Of a stretch of DNA of 64,000 nucleotides, positions 38,413-47,310 are shown piece after piece. Below the pieces are notes generated by a model that made no database searches, was not told the origin of the DNA, and worked only from the letters and a program-made list of their open reading frames with translations. The translations under genes were made by a program, and so were the position numbers. Each line of letters starts with the position of its first letter. The stretch's first letter is position 1. Source of the stretch: an uncultured Alphaproteobacteria bacterium (GTDB lineage: Bacteria > Pseudomonadota > Alphaproteobacteria > Rhizobiales > Beijerinckiaceae); assembly GCA_937988775.1 (NCBI GenBank), contig CALKHP010000015.1, positions 1-64,000 of the forward strand, written 5' to 3'.

Positions 38413-39177
38413 ATGGCGGCGCTCGCGCTGGCGCTGGCCGTGGTGCTGGCCGTCACCAGCGTTGCCGAGGCCGCGTCACGTCAGCGCAAGGCCAAGGCCA
38501 AGGCGTCGCGGTTCGATGGCTGGGTTTCGGTCGAACCGCGGCGCTGGCCGGTCGAGCCGGGCAGGGATGCGGCGGCCGGCTTCCCGCCGCTGCCGCCACG
38601 GCGCCCGGCCGAGCTTGGCAGCGCGCCGGCGCCGGTCGCGCCGCCGCGCGAGGTGTGCGTCGAGAGGCTCGCGGCGCAAGGCATCGTGGCGCAGCCCGGC
38701 GACGTCAAGGAGCCGACCGATGCTTGCCGCATCGACGAGCCGGTGCAGCTTAAGTCGGTCGGCGGCGTGACGATCGCCGGCGAGCCGCTGGTGGCCTGCG
38801 CGATGGCCGAGACCTTCGGCCTGTTCGTGCGCGATGTCGCGGCGCCGCTGACCAAGGGCGCCACCGGCAGCGCGCTCAAGAGCATCGCGGTTGGCGGCGG
38901 CTTCGAATGCCGGCCGCGCAACCATGTCGCCGGCGCCAAGCCGAGTTCGCACGGGCGTGGGCTGGCGATCGACGTGATGAGTTTTGGCCTGGCCGATGGC
39001 CGGCGCATCTCCGTCGAATCAAATGCGGACGCGCCGTTGGTGCGCGGCCTGCGCATGGCGGCCTGCGGCGCGTTCACGACCGTGCTCGGGCCGGGGGCGG
39101 ATGCCGCGCATGCCACGCATCTGCATCTCGACCTCGAGAAGCATGGCAGCAGCGACCGCTACAGGATTTGCCAATAG
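38413..39177 (+). CDS. Extensin-like C-terminal domain protein, exported
   Basis: A 254-residue protein with a signal peptide (MAALALALAVVLAVTSVAEA) and a proline-rich linker, then the extensin-like C domain seen in many alphaproteobacteria. The motifs SSHGRGLAIDVMSFGL and ATHLHLDLEKHG resemble the metal-binding HxxxxxxD and HxH of LAS-type peptidases, so a peptidoglycan-peptidase activity is possible but not shown. Four cysteines may form disulfides. An in-frame GTG at 38311 is the alternative start. The 239 nt before it show no feature. Confidence 0.82.
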   Translation: MAALALALAVVLAVTSVAEAASRQRKAKAKASRFDGWVSVEPRRWPVEPGRDAAAGFPPLPPRRPAELGSAPAPVAPPREVCVERLAAQGIVAQPGDVKEPTDACRIDEPVQLKSVGGVTIAGEPLVACAMAETFGLFVRDVAAPLTKGATGSALKSIAVGGGFECRPRNHVAGAKPSSHGRGLAIDVMSFGLADGRRISVESNADAPLVRGLRMAACGAFTTVLGPGADAAHATHLHLDLEKHGSSDRYRICQ

Positions 39178-39189
39178 ATTTAGCGAGAT

Positions 39190-40344
39190 TTAGCGGCGCG
39201 CCAGCCAGCGCTCGAGCCAGTTGGCGAAACGGTCGATATCGGCCTCGTCGTTGTAGACGCCGGGGCTGATGCGCAGCATGCCCTGCCGGATGGTCACGAA
39301 GATGTTGTCGGCTTCCGCCGCCGCGACGAGCCCGTCGCGCTGTTCGGGTGGCAGCGCCAGCCCGAGGATATGCGGTACGCGCAACCGGCGCGGCGCGACG
39401 GTGAGCCCCGCCGCTTCCAGCCGCTCGGCCAGCCTGTCGGTGAGCATGCGCAGGCGCGCGGCGATGGCCTCCTGGCCCCAGCCCGTGACGAGCTTGAGGC
39501 CGGCATGGGCCATGGGCAGCGTGATGAACACGTCGCGCTCGCCACGGTCGAAGCGGCGCGCGCCGGGCAGCATGGCGAAGCTGGCGGCGGGGGCGGCGAG
39601 CGCGGAATCGTAAGCGATGCGGTTGGAGCCGTGCTCCTCGAGCGGGCGGCCGGCATGATGGTGCGCCGCCACATACAGGAAGGCGAGGCCATACGGTCCG
39701 AGCAGCCATTTATAGCTCGGCATCAGCATGAAATCGGGATCGAGCGCCTGGACGTCGAGCGCGGTGACGCCGGCCGCCTGCGTGGCATCGAGGATCAGCG
39801 CCGAACCCTGCCGGCGCAGCGCGGTCGCGACGGGCTGCATGTCGATGGCGGTGCCGTCGCTCCAGTGCGAGGGCGACAGGCCGGCAACCGCGACGCGGGC
39901 CGCGCCCGGCCGCTCGATCGCCGCCAGCACGGTGGCGGTATAGTCGCGGTCGGCCGGGCGGTCGATGGTCTCGAGCACGGCGCCGTGTTCCGCGGCGAAA
40001 CGGGCCATGCCGAGCGCCAGCGAGGCGTGCTCGGCCTCGAGCACCAGCACGCGCTCGCCCGGTTTGGCGGAGAGATTGGCGCAGGCGGTGGCGACGCCGT
40101 GGCTCGCCGCGCCACCAATGGCGATATCATCGGCGGTTGCATTGACGAGCGAGGCGACGAGCGCGCGCGCCTCCTCGACAAGCGCCACGTTCGGCGGCCA
40201 ATGGATGCGCCACGGCGCGACCTTGAGTCCGATGCCGGCCTCGCCGGCGAGGCGGACGCTGGTCGGGATCGGCGAGAAGGCGGCACCGTTCAGGTAGGCG
40301 ATGTCGGCGGGGATATCGAAAGCCGCGCGCTGGCAGGGCAGCAT
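39190..40344 (-). CDS. Class V aminotransferase-fold PLP enzyme
   Basis: A 384-residue pyridoxal-phosphate enzyme of the class V (SufS/kynureninase-like) fold. LILDATQAAGVTALDVQ holds the Asp that contacts PLP and MPSYKWLLGPYGLAFLYV the PLP lysine. The C-terminal RISPGVYNDEADIDRFANWL is typical. The reaction is unknown; it lacks the cysteine loop of cysteine desulfurases. The ATG at 40344 lies 2 nt after the DUF192 gene, so both are in one operon. Confidence 0.82.
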   Translation of the reverse strand: MLPCQRAAFDIPADIAYLNGAAFSPIPTSVRLAGEAGIGLKVAPWRIHWPPNVALVEEARALVASLVNATADDIAIGGAASHGVATACANLSAKPGERVLVLEAEHASLALGMARFAAEHGAVLETIDRPADRDYTATVLAAIERPGAARVAVAGLSPSHWSDGTAIDMQPVATALRRQGSALILDATQAAGVTALDVQALDPDFMLMPSYKWLLGPYGLAFLYVAAHHHAGRPLEEHGSNRIAYDSALAAPAASFAMLPGARRFDRGERDVFITLPMAHAGLKLVTGWGQEAIAARLRMLTDRLAERLEAAGLTVAPRRLRVPHILGLALPPEQRDGLVAAAEADNIFVTIRQGMLRISPGVYNDEADIDRFANWLERWLARR

Positions 40345-40346
40345 GG

Positions 40347-40880
40347 TCAATTCCGGAACATGCCGTTGCGAACCTTGTCGCCCGGCTTCAGGCCGATCTT
40401 CGCGGATGTGCCGGCATTGATCTCCAGCACGGCGCGCACCGGGCCTTCCGACGACACGGTATGCTCGGAGAGCGGTTCGGTATTGGCAGCGATGTTGCGC
40501 ACGATGCCCTTGCGGTCGATGAACACCATGTCGAGCGGGATATAGGTGTTCTTCATCCACATCGAGACCGGCTCATCGTCCTCGAAATCGAACAGCATGC
40601 CCCGGTCGGCCGGCATGAAGCGGCGCTCCATCAGGCCGCGGGCGCGATCGGCGTCGCTCCTCATGACCTCGACCTGGAAGGCGTGCTCGCCGCTGGCCGT
40701 GACCAGCGTGAGCATTTCCATGCCGGAGGCGGCCGGCTTGGCGCTGCTTTCGCCGAACGGCCAATGCGCCAGATTGGTGAAGAGGGCGAAACCGGTCAGC
40801 AGCACCAGCACGGTCACGAAAATGGCAACCGTGATACGGCCGTTCTGGCGGCCTTCGGGCTTGTCGATCTTCTTGGCCAT
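40347..40880 (-). CDS. DUF192 family protein, membrane-anchored
   Basis: A 177-residue protein with one N-terminal membrane span (ITVAIFVTVLVLLTGFALF, about residues 16-34) and a periplasmic DUF192 domain: EVMRSDADRARGLMERRFM, MLFDFEDDEPVSMWMKNTYI and IPLDMVFIDRKGIV are the family's core. Function of the family is unknown. It sits between a cold-shock gene and a PLP-enzyme gene on one strand, with gaps of 28 and 2 nt. Confidence 0.9.
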   Translation of the reverse strand: MAKKIDKPEGRQNGRITVAIFVTVLVLLTGFALFTNLAHWPFGESSAKPAASGMEMLTLVTASGEHAFQVEVMRSDADRARGLMERRFMPADRGMLFDFEDDEPVSMWMKNTYIPLDMVFIDRKGIVRNIAANTEPLSEHTVSSEGPVRAVLEINAGTSAKIGLKPGDKVRNGMFRN

Positions 40881-40908
40881 GATTGTGCTCGGGCGCGGCT
40901 CGCGCGGA

Positions 40909-41526
40909 TCAGTGTGACGACGGCAACTTGTCGCCGCCGAGCGGCCGGACCTCGGCCGCCATCAGGCCCTTCACGCCGGGCCCATAACGCACCAGCACTG
41001 TATCACCGGGCTTGAGTTCCGCCAAACCGTAGCGGCGCAGGGTTTCCATATGCACGAAAATGTCGGGCTTGCCTTCGCCCTGGGTCAGGAAGCCGAAGCC
41101 GCGCAGCCGGTTGAACCACTTCACCGTCGCCTGCTCGAGGCCGCTGGTCGGCGTGACGGTGAGGTTGGTGCGCGAGGGCGCCTGCGAGGGATGCACCGCC
41201 TTGCTGTCATCCATGGACAGGATGCGGAAGGCTTGCAGGCCGCGCGAGCGCTCGAGCGCCTCGCACACGATCCGGGCGCCTTCATGCGCGGTCTGGAAGC
41301 CGTCGCGGCGCAGCACCGTGACGTGCAGCAGCACATCGGCGCCACCGCCATCGGGCACGATGAAGCCATAACCCTTGACAACGTCGAACCATTTGACCGC
41401 GCCGGCGACCACGACGATATCGACCGGATCGCCGGGGGCGATATCAAGGCCGGCATCGCTGATTTCGGATCGCCGTGACACCATCAGCGGCAGCGCTCCA
41501 TGTTGCGTTACGTCATCCGAACCCAT
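40909..41526 (-). CDS. Dual cold-shock-domain protein
   Basis: A 205-residue protein with two cold-shock domains, at about residues 38-105 (GAVKWFDVVKGYGFIVPDGG) and 132-200 (ATVKWFNRLRGFGFLTQGEG). Each has the RNP-type GYGFI/GFGFL and nearby LLH/FVH motifs that bind single-stranded nucleic acid. Tandem-domain Csp proteins are typical of alphaproteobacteria. I chose the ATG at 41526 (MGSDDVTQHG); longer readings lack family support. It starts the three-gene minus-strand group with DUF192 and the PLP enzyme. Confidence 0.88.
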   Translation of the reverse strand: MGSDDVTQHGALPLMVSRRSEISDAGLDIAPGDPVDIVVVAGAVKWFDVVKGYGFIVPDGGGADVLLHVTVLRRDGFQTAHEGARIVCEALERSRGLQAFRILSMDDSKAVHPSQAPSRTNLTVTPTSGLEQATVKWFNRLRGFGFLTQGEGKPDIFVHMETLRRYGLAELKPGDTVLVRYGPGVKGLMAAEVRPLGGDKLPSSH

Positions 41527-41697
41527 CGGCGATAGCCCACCCGTAGCGAATCTCGTCTTCCGATTCACGTTCCGGGAGGATAACACCGCAACGGCTGCTG
41601 CAAACTCCAAATTCGCCTTTTTTACGGTCTCGCACAGCAATCCACATCTATTGCGGGAAAGGGCGCGAAAAGGCCGTCGACGGGTCCGATGCCGCCT

Positions 41698-42315
41698 TCA
41701 ATCGAGCGGCAGCAGGAACGCCTTCTCCGTTGCGGGCCGTGCGGCAAGCGCGTCGTACCAGCGGCGCGCATGCGGCGTCGGCTGGCGTTCGACCGGCATG
41801 TGCAGCCAGCGATGCACGCTGGAGCCGAGCACGACATCGCCGAAACTCAGGCGGTCGCCGGCGAGGAAGGCGCGGTCGGCGAGGTGCTCGTCGAGAATTC
41901 GCATCGCCGCCTCGGTCCTGGCATGGGAGGCGGCGATCTCGGCGGTCGGGCGCGAGCCGGGCGAGCGAACGAGACCATGGAAGGCGGGGCCGAAGGCCGG
42001 GTTGAACACGCTGAGCTGCCAGTCGCACCAGCGGTCGGCGAGAGCGCGCTGCCGGGCATCCTCAGGCCACAGGCCGCCGGCATCGTAGGCGGCCGCGAGA
42101 TAGCGCACGGTCGCGTTCGATTCCCACATTACCAGATCGCCGTCCTTGAGCACGGGGACGAGGCCGTTCGGGTTCATCGCCAGATATGCCGGCGTGTGGT
42201 TGATGCCGTAGGCAAGGCCGGCCTCGATGCGCTCATAGGGGAGCGCCAACTCCTCCAGGCACCACACGACCTTCTGCACGTTGATGGAATTGGCGCGGCC
42301 CCAAAGCGTCAGCAT
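41698..42315 (-). CDS. Glutathione S-transferase family protein
   Basis: A 205-residue GST. The thioredoxin-like N-terminal domain has TLWGRANSINVQKVVWCLEEL with the Ser/Asn active-site region, NPNGLVPVLKDGDLVMWES (cis-Pro and glutathione gamma-Glu site), and an all-helical C-terminal domain with FLAGDRLSFGDVVLGSS. It is the last gene of the minus-strand group with the efflux pump and cupin, 35 nt after the cupin gene. Substrate unknown. Confidence 0.9.
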   Translation of the reverse strand: MLTLWGRANSINVQKVVWCLEELALPYERIEAGLAYGINHTPAYLAMNPNGLVPVLKDGDLVMWESNATVRYLAAAYDAGGLWPEDARQRALADRWCDWQLSVFNPAFGPAFHGLVRSPGSRPTAEIAASHARTEAAMRILDEHLADRAFLAGDRLSFGDVVLGSSVHRWLHMPVERQPTPHARRWYDALAARPATEKAFLLPLD

Positions 42316-42350
42316 GGCGGTTCCCTCCGATGTTGGTCGTGCCTGCTCGC

Positions 42351-42881
42351 CTAGCGGATCAGGCGCTGCACGACGTCCTCGCCGAAGCCTTGTGCGAGGT
42401 AATGCTCGCGCGTCCGGTCGATCTTGGTGAAGACATCCTCGTAGCCGACCGCCTTGCCATGGGGATCGACATAGACATAGCCGCCGGTGACGTGGAACCA
42501 GGTGATCATCTCGTCGACGCCGTCGGGCACGACCAGCGTGTGGGTCTCGCCGGGCGCCTCCATGATGTAGCTGCCGGCCTCGGCAACCCAGTCATGCTCG
42601 AGATAGTACCATTTGCCCTTCATGACCTGGGCATGCACCGGCCCGGCATGGCGGTGGCGCGACAGCACGCCGCTTTTGCGCACGCGCAGCAGGTTGATGT
42701 AGTAGCCCTGCGTGGTGTTCAGGCATAGCGGCTTGAAATGCACGCCCTCGGCCTGCGGAACCCACAGGCGCTCATCCGGCCCGAACACGTCGGGCAGGAT
42801 GATCTCGGAACGCGCATCGGGCGGGAAGGGCAGTTGATAGGGGACACGCGCCTCATCGATTGGCTTGTCGGCGATATCCAT
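42351..42881 (-). CDS. Cupin, 2,4'-dihydroxyacetophenone dioxygenase-like
   Basis: A 176-residue single-domain cupin of the ChrR-like/2,4'-dihydroxyacetophenone dioxygenase group. The metal ligands are visible in VLSRHRHAGPVHAQVMKGKWYYLEHD (His, His and Glu) and in ETHTLVVPDGVDE. Characterised members cleave the C-C bond of a hydroxyacetophenone side chain, but many relatives are untested. It lies 39 nt after the RND pump gene and before a GST gene. Confidence 0.82.
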   Translation of the reverse strand: MDIADKPIDEARVPYQLPFPPDARSEIILPDVFGPDERLWVPQAEGVHFKPLCLNTTQGYYINLLRVRKSGVLSRHRHAGPVHAQVMKGKWYYLEHDWVAEAGSYIMEAPGETHTLVVPDGVDEMITWFHVTGGYVYVDPHGKAVGYEDVFTKIDRTREHYLAQGFGEDVVQRLIR

Positions 42882-42920
42882 GGCCTGGCCCTTTCCTGTT
42901 CGCCTCCGGCTGCCGCTTCC

Positions 42921-45900
42921 TCACGTGGAGGCGGGCGTGGCGCTGCCGCCGCGACGGCTGGAGAAGCGGCGGATGATGATGAAGAACAACGGCACGAAGA
43001 AGATGCCGAGCGTCGTTGCCGCGATCATGCCGCCGATCACGCCGATGCCGATGGCGTTCTGGCTGCCCGAGCCGGCGCCGTTGCTGATCGCCAGCGGCGT
43101 GACGCCGAGGATGAAGGCGAGCGAGGTCATGACGATCGGCCTGAGGCGCTGCTGCGCCGCGAGCAGCGTCGCCTCGAGCAGGTCCATGCCGGCCTCCGCC
43201 CGGTCCTTGGCGAATTCGACGATCAGGATGGCGTTTTTCGCCGCCAATCCGATGGTCGTCAGCAGGCCGATCTGGAAATAGACGTCGTTGGACAGCCCGG
43301 CCATGGTCGCGGCGACGATGGCGCCGAACACGCCGAGCGGCACCACCAGGATGACCGAGAACGGCACCGACCAGCTCTCGTAGAGCGCCGCCAGCGACAG
43401 GAACACCACCAGCAGCGAGATGGCGTAAAGCGCCGGGGCCTGCGAGCCCGACAGGCGTTCCTGGAAGCTCAGGCCGGTCCATTCATGGCCGAAGCCCTGC
43501 GGCAGCTTGGCGAGAATTTCCTCGGCATAGTTCATGGCGTCGCCCGAGCTGATGCCCGGCGCGGCCGCGCCCTGGATTTCCACCGCCGGCACGCCGTTAT
43601 AGCGCTCGAGGCGCGGCGAGCCGTAGGTCCATTTGGTCTGCGACACGGCCGAGAGCGGCACCATGCCGCCGCTGCCGTTACGCACATACCACAGGTTGAA
43701 ATCCTCGGGGCCGTTGCGGAACGGCGCGTCGCCCTGGACATAGACCTTCTTGACGCGGCCGCGATCGCTGAAATCGTTGACATAGGTTCCGGCCCAGGAA
43801 ACCGAGACGGTGTTGTTGACGTCCGACAGCGACAGGCCGAGCGCGCCGGCCTTGGCCTGGTCGATGTCGAGCTGGAATTGCGGCGTGTCGTCGAGGCCGT
43901 TCGGACGTACGCCGACAAGGCGGTGATCCTGCGCCGCGAGGCCGAGGAACTGGTTGCGCGCCTCCATCAGCTTGTTGTGGCCGGCGCCCGAGCGGTCCTG
44001 CAGGAAGAAGTCGAAGCCGTTCGACTGGCCGAGACCCTGCACGGCTGGCGGGGCGAGGGCGAAGACCAGCGCCTCGCGGATCTTGGAGAAGGCGGCCATG
44101 GCGCGTTGCGCCACCGCCGGCGCCTTGAGGGATTTGTCCTCGCGAACGCTCCAGTCCTTCAGGCGAATGAAGGCGAAGCCGGAATTCTGGCCCGAACCGC
44201 CAAACGAGAAGCCGGCGACCGTGAAGATCGATTCGACCGCCTTTTTCTCGTCGTCCAGGAAGTGGTGCTGTACCTTCTCGAGCACGGCGTTGGTCTGTTC
44301 CATGGTGGCGCCGACCGGCAGCTGCACCTGCGTGAACAGGATGCCCTGGTCCTCGTCGGGCAGGAAGGAGGTCGGCATCCTGACGAACAGATAGGCGAAG
44401 CCGGCAACGATCAGCACATAGATCAGACCGAAACGCAGCGGGCGTCCGATGATGCCGGCGACGCCGTTGTGATAGCCGCGGTTGGTGGCGGCGAAGCCGC
44501 GGTTGAACAGGCCGAGGAAGCCGGTCGTGCGGTCCTTGTGGCTGGATTTCAGGATCGTGGCGCACAGCGCCGGCGTGAACACCAGCGCGACGATGACCGA
44601 CAGGGTCATGGCCGAGACGATGGTGATCGAGAACTGGCGGTAGATCACGCCGACCGAGCCGCCGAAGAAGGCCATCGGCACGAACACGGCCGAGAGCACC
44701 ATGGCGATGCCGATCAGCGCGCCGGTGATCTCCTGCATGGATTTTCGCGTCGCCTCTTTCGGCGACAGCCCTTCCTCATGCATGACGCGTTCGACGTTCT
44801 CGACCACGACGATGGCGTCATCGACGAGCAGGCCGATCGCCAGCACCATGCCGAACATGGTCAGCGTGTTGATCGAATAGCCCGCCGCCGCCAGCACCCC
44901 GAACGTGCCGAGCAGCACCACCGGCACCGCGATGGTCGGGATCAGCGTCGCCCGGATGTTCTGCAGGAAGAGCAGCATGACCAGGAAGACGAGGATCACC
45001 GCTTCGACCAGCGTCTTCACCACCTCCTCGATGGAGAGGCGCACGAAGGGCGTGGTGTCGTAGGGATAGACGACCGTCAGCCCCTTCGGGAAGGTCTGCG
45101 AGAGCTGGTTGATCTCGTTTTTGACCGCTTCCGAGGTGTCGAGCGCATTGGCGCCGGTGGCGAGGTTGACGGCGAGGCCGGTTGCCGGCTTGCCGTTGTA
45201 GCGGGTGGCGAAATTGTAGTTGTCGCTGCCGATCTCGATGCGCGCGACATCGCGTAGGTAGACCGACGAGCCGTTGCTGGCGGTGCGCAGGAAGATGCCG
45301 CCGAACTGGCTCGTGGTGCGCAGCCGGCTCTGCGCCGTGACGGTGATGTTGAGCTCGGTGCCCGGCACCGACGGCAGGCCGCCGATCTGGCCGGCCGAGA
45401 CCTGCGTGTTCTGCGCCATCAGCGCGCTGGTCACGTCGGTCGGCATCATGCCGTATTTTTCGAGCTTGGCCGGATCGAGCCAGATGCGCATGGCGTATTG
45501 CGAGCCGAACAGCTGGATATCGCCGACGCCCGGCACGCGGCTGATCGGATCCTGGATATTGCTGGCGACGTAGTCCGACAGGTCGGTCGCATCCATGCTG
45601 CCGTCGCTCGAGACGAAGCCGAGCACCATCAGGAAGCTGGAGGATGCCTTGGTGACGCGCACGCCCTGCTGCTGCACGGCCTGCGGCAGCAGGTTGGTGG
45701 CGAGTTGCAGCTTGTTCTGCACCTGCACCTGGGCAATGTCGGCGTTGGCCTCGGGCGTGAAGGTCAGCGTGATGCGCACGCTGCCGTTCGAGTCGCTGGT
45801 CGAGGCCATGTATTGCAGGTTGTCGAGCCCCTGCATGTTCTGCTCGATGACCTGCGTGACGGAGGATTCCACCGTCTCGGCCGAGGCGCCCGGGTAGGTC

Positions 45901-46040
45901 GCGCTGATGCGCACCGTCGGCGGCGCGATCACCGGATATTGCGACACGGGCAGGCGCAGGATCGACAGCGCGCCGGCCAGCATGATGACAATGGCGATGA
46001 CCCAGGCGAAGATCGGCCTGTCGAGGAAAAAGCGGACCAT
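42921..46040 (-). CDS. RND efflux pump inner-membrane transporter (HAE1 family)
   Basis: A 1,039-residue AcrB/MexB-type transporter with 12 membrane spans and two large periplasmic loops. MVRFFLDRPIFAWVIAIVIML starts it. The proton-relay residues are intact: the Asp pair in GLLVDDAIVVVENV and the Lys in GLAAKNAILIVEFAKD. It expels hydrophobic drugs or solvents by proton exchange in a tripartite complex. The membrane fusion protein gene is 10 nt upstream. No outer-membrane channel or TetR regulator is beside it. Confidence 0.95.
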   Translation of the reverse strand: MVRFFLDRPIFAWVIAIVIMLAGALSILRLPVSQYPVIAPPTVRISATYPGASAETVESSVTQVIEQNMQGLDNLQYMASTSDSNGSVRITLTFTPEANADIAQVQVQNKLQLATNLLPQAVQQQGVRVTKASSSFLMVLGFVSSDGSMDATDLSDYVASNIQDPISRVPGVGDIQLFGSQYAMRIWLDPAKLEKYGMMPTDVTSALMAQNTQVSAGQIGGLPSVPGTELNITVTAQSRLRTTSQFGGIFLRTASNGSSVYLRDVARIEIGSDNYNFATRYNGKPATGLAVNLATGANALDTSEAVKNEINQLSQTFPKGLTVVYPYDTTPFVRLSIEEVVKTLVEAVILVFLVMLLFLQNIRATLIPTIAVPVVLLGTFGVLAAAGYSINTLTMFGMVLAIGLLVDDAIVVVENVERVMHEEGLSPKEATRKSMQEITGALIGIAMVLSAVFVPMAFFGGSVGVIYRQFSITIVSAMTLSVIVALVFTPALCATILKSSHKDRTTGFLGLFNRGFAATNRGYHNGVAGIIGRPLRFGLIYVLIVAGFAYLFVRMPTSFLPDEDQGILFTQVQLPVGATMEQTNAVLEKVQHHFLDDEKKAVESIFTVAGFSFGGSGQNSGFAFIRLKDWSVREDKSLKAPAVAQRAMAAFSKIREALVFALAPPAVQGLGQSNGFDFFLQDRSGAGHNKLMEARNQFLGLAAQDHRLVGVRPNGLDDTPQFQLDIDQAKAGALGLSLSDVNNTVSVSWAGTYVNDFSDRGRVKKVYVQGDAPFRNGPEDFNLWYVRNGSGGMVPLSAVSQTKWTYGSPRLERYNGVPAVEIQGAAAPGISSGDAMNYAEEILAKLPQGFGHEWTGLSFQERLSGSQAPALYAISLLVVFLSLAALYESWSVPFSVILVVPLGVFGAIVAATMAGLSNDVYFQIGLLTTIGLAAKNAILIVEFAKDRAEAGMDLLEATLLAAQQRLRPIVMTSLAFILGVTPLAISNGAGSGSQNAIGIGVIGGMIAATTLGIFFVPLFFIIIRRFSSRRGGSATPAST

Positions 46041-46050
46041 GCTGCGACCG

Positions 46051-47232
46051 TCAGTTCTTCTTGGCCGCGGCGCCGTCGCCGGGCTGTGACTCGGCGAGAT
46101 GCGCCTGGACCTCGACCGGCTTGACGGTGACGCCGGCGCGGATCTTCTGGAGGCCGTCGACGATCAGGCGATCGCCATCATTGACGCCCTTTTCGACGAT
46201 CCAGTCCGGCCCGCGCGTCTGGCTGACCACGATCGTGCGCTGCTCGACCTTGTTGTCCGCCGTGACGAACAGCGCGGTGGCCAGGCCGCGCGGATCGCGC
46301 GAGACGCCGCGCTGCGGCACCAGGATGGCGTTCGGGTTCGAGCCGACTTCCACAATGGCGCGCACGAACATGCCCGGCAGCAGGATGCGGTCGGGATTGG
46401 CGAAGGTGGCGCGCAGCGTCACGGTGCCGGTGCTCTGGCCGACAGTGACGTCGGTGAAATGCAGTTCGCCCTCTTCCTTGTAGGTCGTGCCGTCATCGAG
46501 GAGCAGCCTGGCCTTGATCGCGCCGGGCTGGCGCTGCAACTGGCCGCTCTCGATCAGGCGGCGCAGCTTGAGGATTTCCGTGCTCGACTGCGTGACGTCG
46601 ACATAGATCGGGTCGAGCGACTGGATGGTGGCGAGGGCATTGGTCTGGTTGGCGGTGACGAGCGCGCCCTGGGTCAGCGATGAGACGCCGATGCGGCCGC
46701 TGATCGGTGCCGTCAGCCGGGTGTTGCCCAGGTTGATCCTGGCGGCTTCGAGATTGGCTTGTGCCGAGGCGACATCGGCCTTGGCCTGCTCGGCGGCGGC
46801 GACGGCGGTCTCGAGGTCCTGCTGGCTGACGACGCTGCGGTTGGAGAGTTCGTCGTAGCGCTTCGCCTTGGCCTGTGCGCTGATGAGCCCGGCATTGGCG
46901 CGCGCCAGCGCCGCGACCGAACTGTCAAAGGCGGCCTGATAGGGGGCAGGGTCGATCTGGTAGAGCAGGTCGCCTGCCTTGACTTCCGAGCCTTCCGTGA
47001 AGGCGCGCTTCTGGATGATGCCGCTGACCTGCGGGCGCACCTCGGCGATCAGGCTGGGCACCGTGCGGCCCGGCAACTCGTTGGTGATGTCGATGCGCTG
47101 CGTGTGGAGCGTGACGAAACCGACCTCGGGCGTAGGAGGCGCACCAGCCTGCTGCTGGGCCTTGTCGTTGCAGCCGGTGAGGGCGAGCGTGGCTGCGAAT
47201 ACCACGGCGATCGCCGAAGTGCGCTTGCGCAT
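46051..47232 (-). CDS. RND efflux periplasmic adaptor (membrane fusion) lipoprotein
   Basis: A 393-residue AcrA/MexA-type adaptor. It starts with a lipoprotein signal ending LALTGC (Cys21). A lipoyl half-motif (VRPQVSGIIQKRAFTEGSEV), an alpha-helical hairpin, a second lipoyl half (RLTAPISGRIGVSSLTQGALV) and the beta-barrel domain follow. It links the RND transporter to an outer-membrane channel. The start at 47232 fits the signal; a reading to 47502 enters the divergent gene. Only 78 nt separate it from the + strand lyase gene, and this space must hold both promoters. Confidence 0.94.
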   Translation of the reverse strand: MRKRTSAIAVVFAATLALTGCNDKAQQQAGAPPTPEVGFVTLHTQRIDITNELPGRTVPSLIAEVRPQVSGIIQKRAFTEGSEVKAGDLLYQIDPAPYQAAFDSSVAALARANAGLISAQAKAKRYDELSNRSVVSQQDLETAVAAAEQAKADVASAQANLEAARINLGNTRLTAPISGRIGVSSLTQGALVTANQTNALATIQSLDPIYVDVTQSSTEILKLRRLIESGQLQRQPGAIKARLLLDDGTTYKEEGELHFTDVTVGQSTGTVTLRATFANPDRILLPGMFVRAIVEVGSNPNAILVPQRGVSRDPRGLATALFVTADNKVEQRTIVVSQTRGPDWIVEKGVNDGDRLIVDGLQKIRAGVTVKPVEVQAHLAESQPGDGAAAKKN

Positions 47233-47310
47233 GAAAACTCCTACAGGCGTTGCCGATTCGAGCAGGCCGCCGTTAATAAACCCGGCAGAAACATAATCAA
47301 GGCAGCGCAC

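Noticed and set aside
38187..38456. An 89-codon minus-strand frame between ivd and the extensin-like gene
   Set aside because: Ends with a plausible basic tail but lacks a ribosome-binding site or known motif, and overlaps the start of the extensin-like gene.
42738..45257. An 839-codon plus-strand open frame
   Set aside because: Shadow of the RND transporter gene, which has intact proton-relay motifs. Composition is very rich in Arg, His, Asp and Gln.
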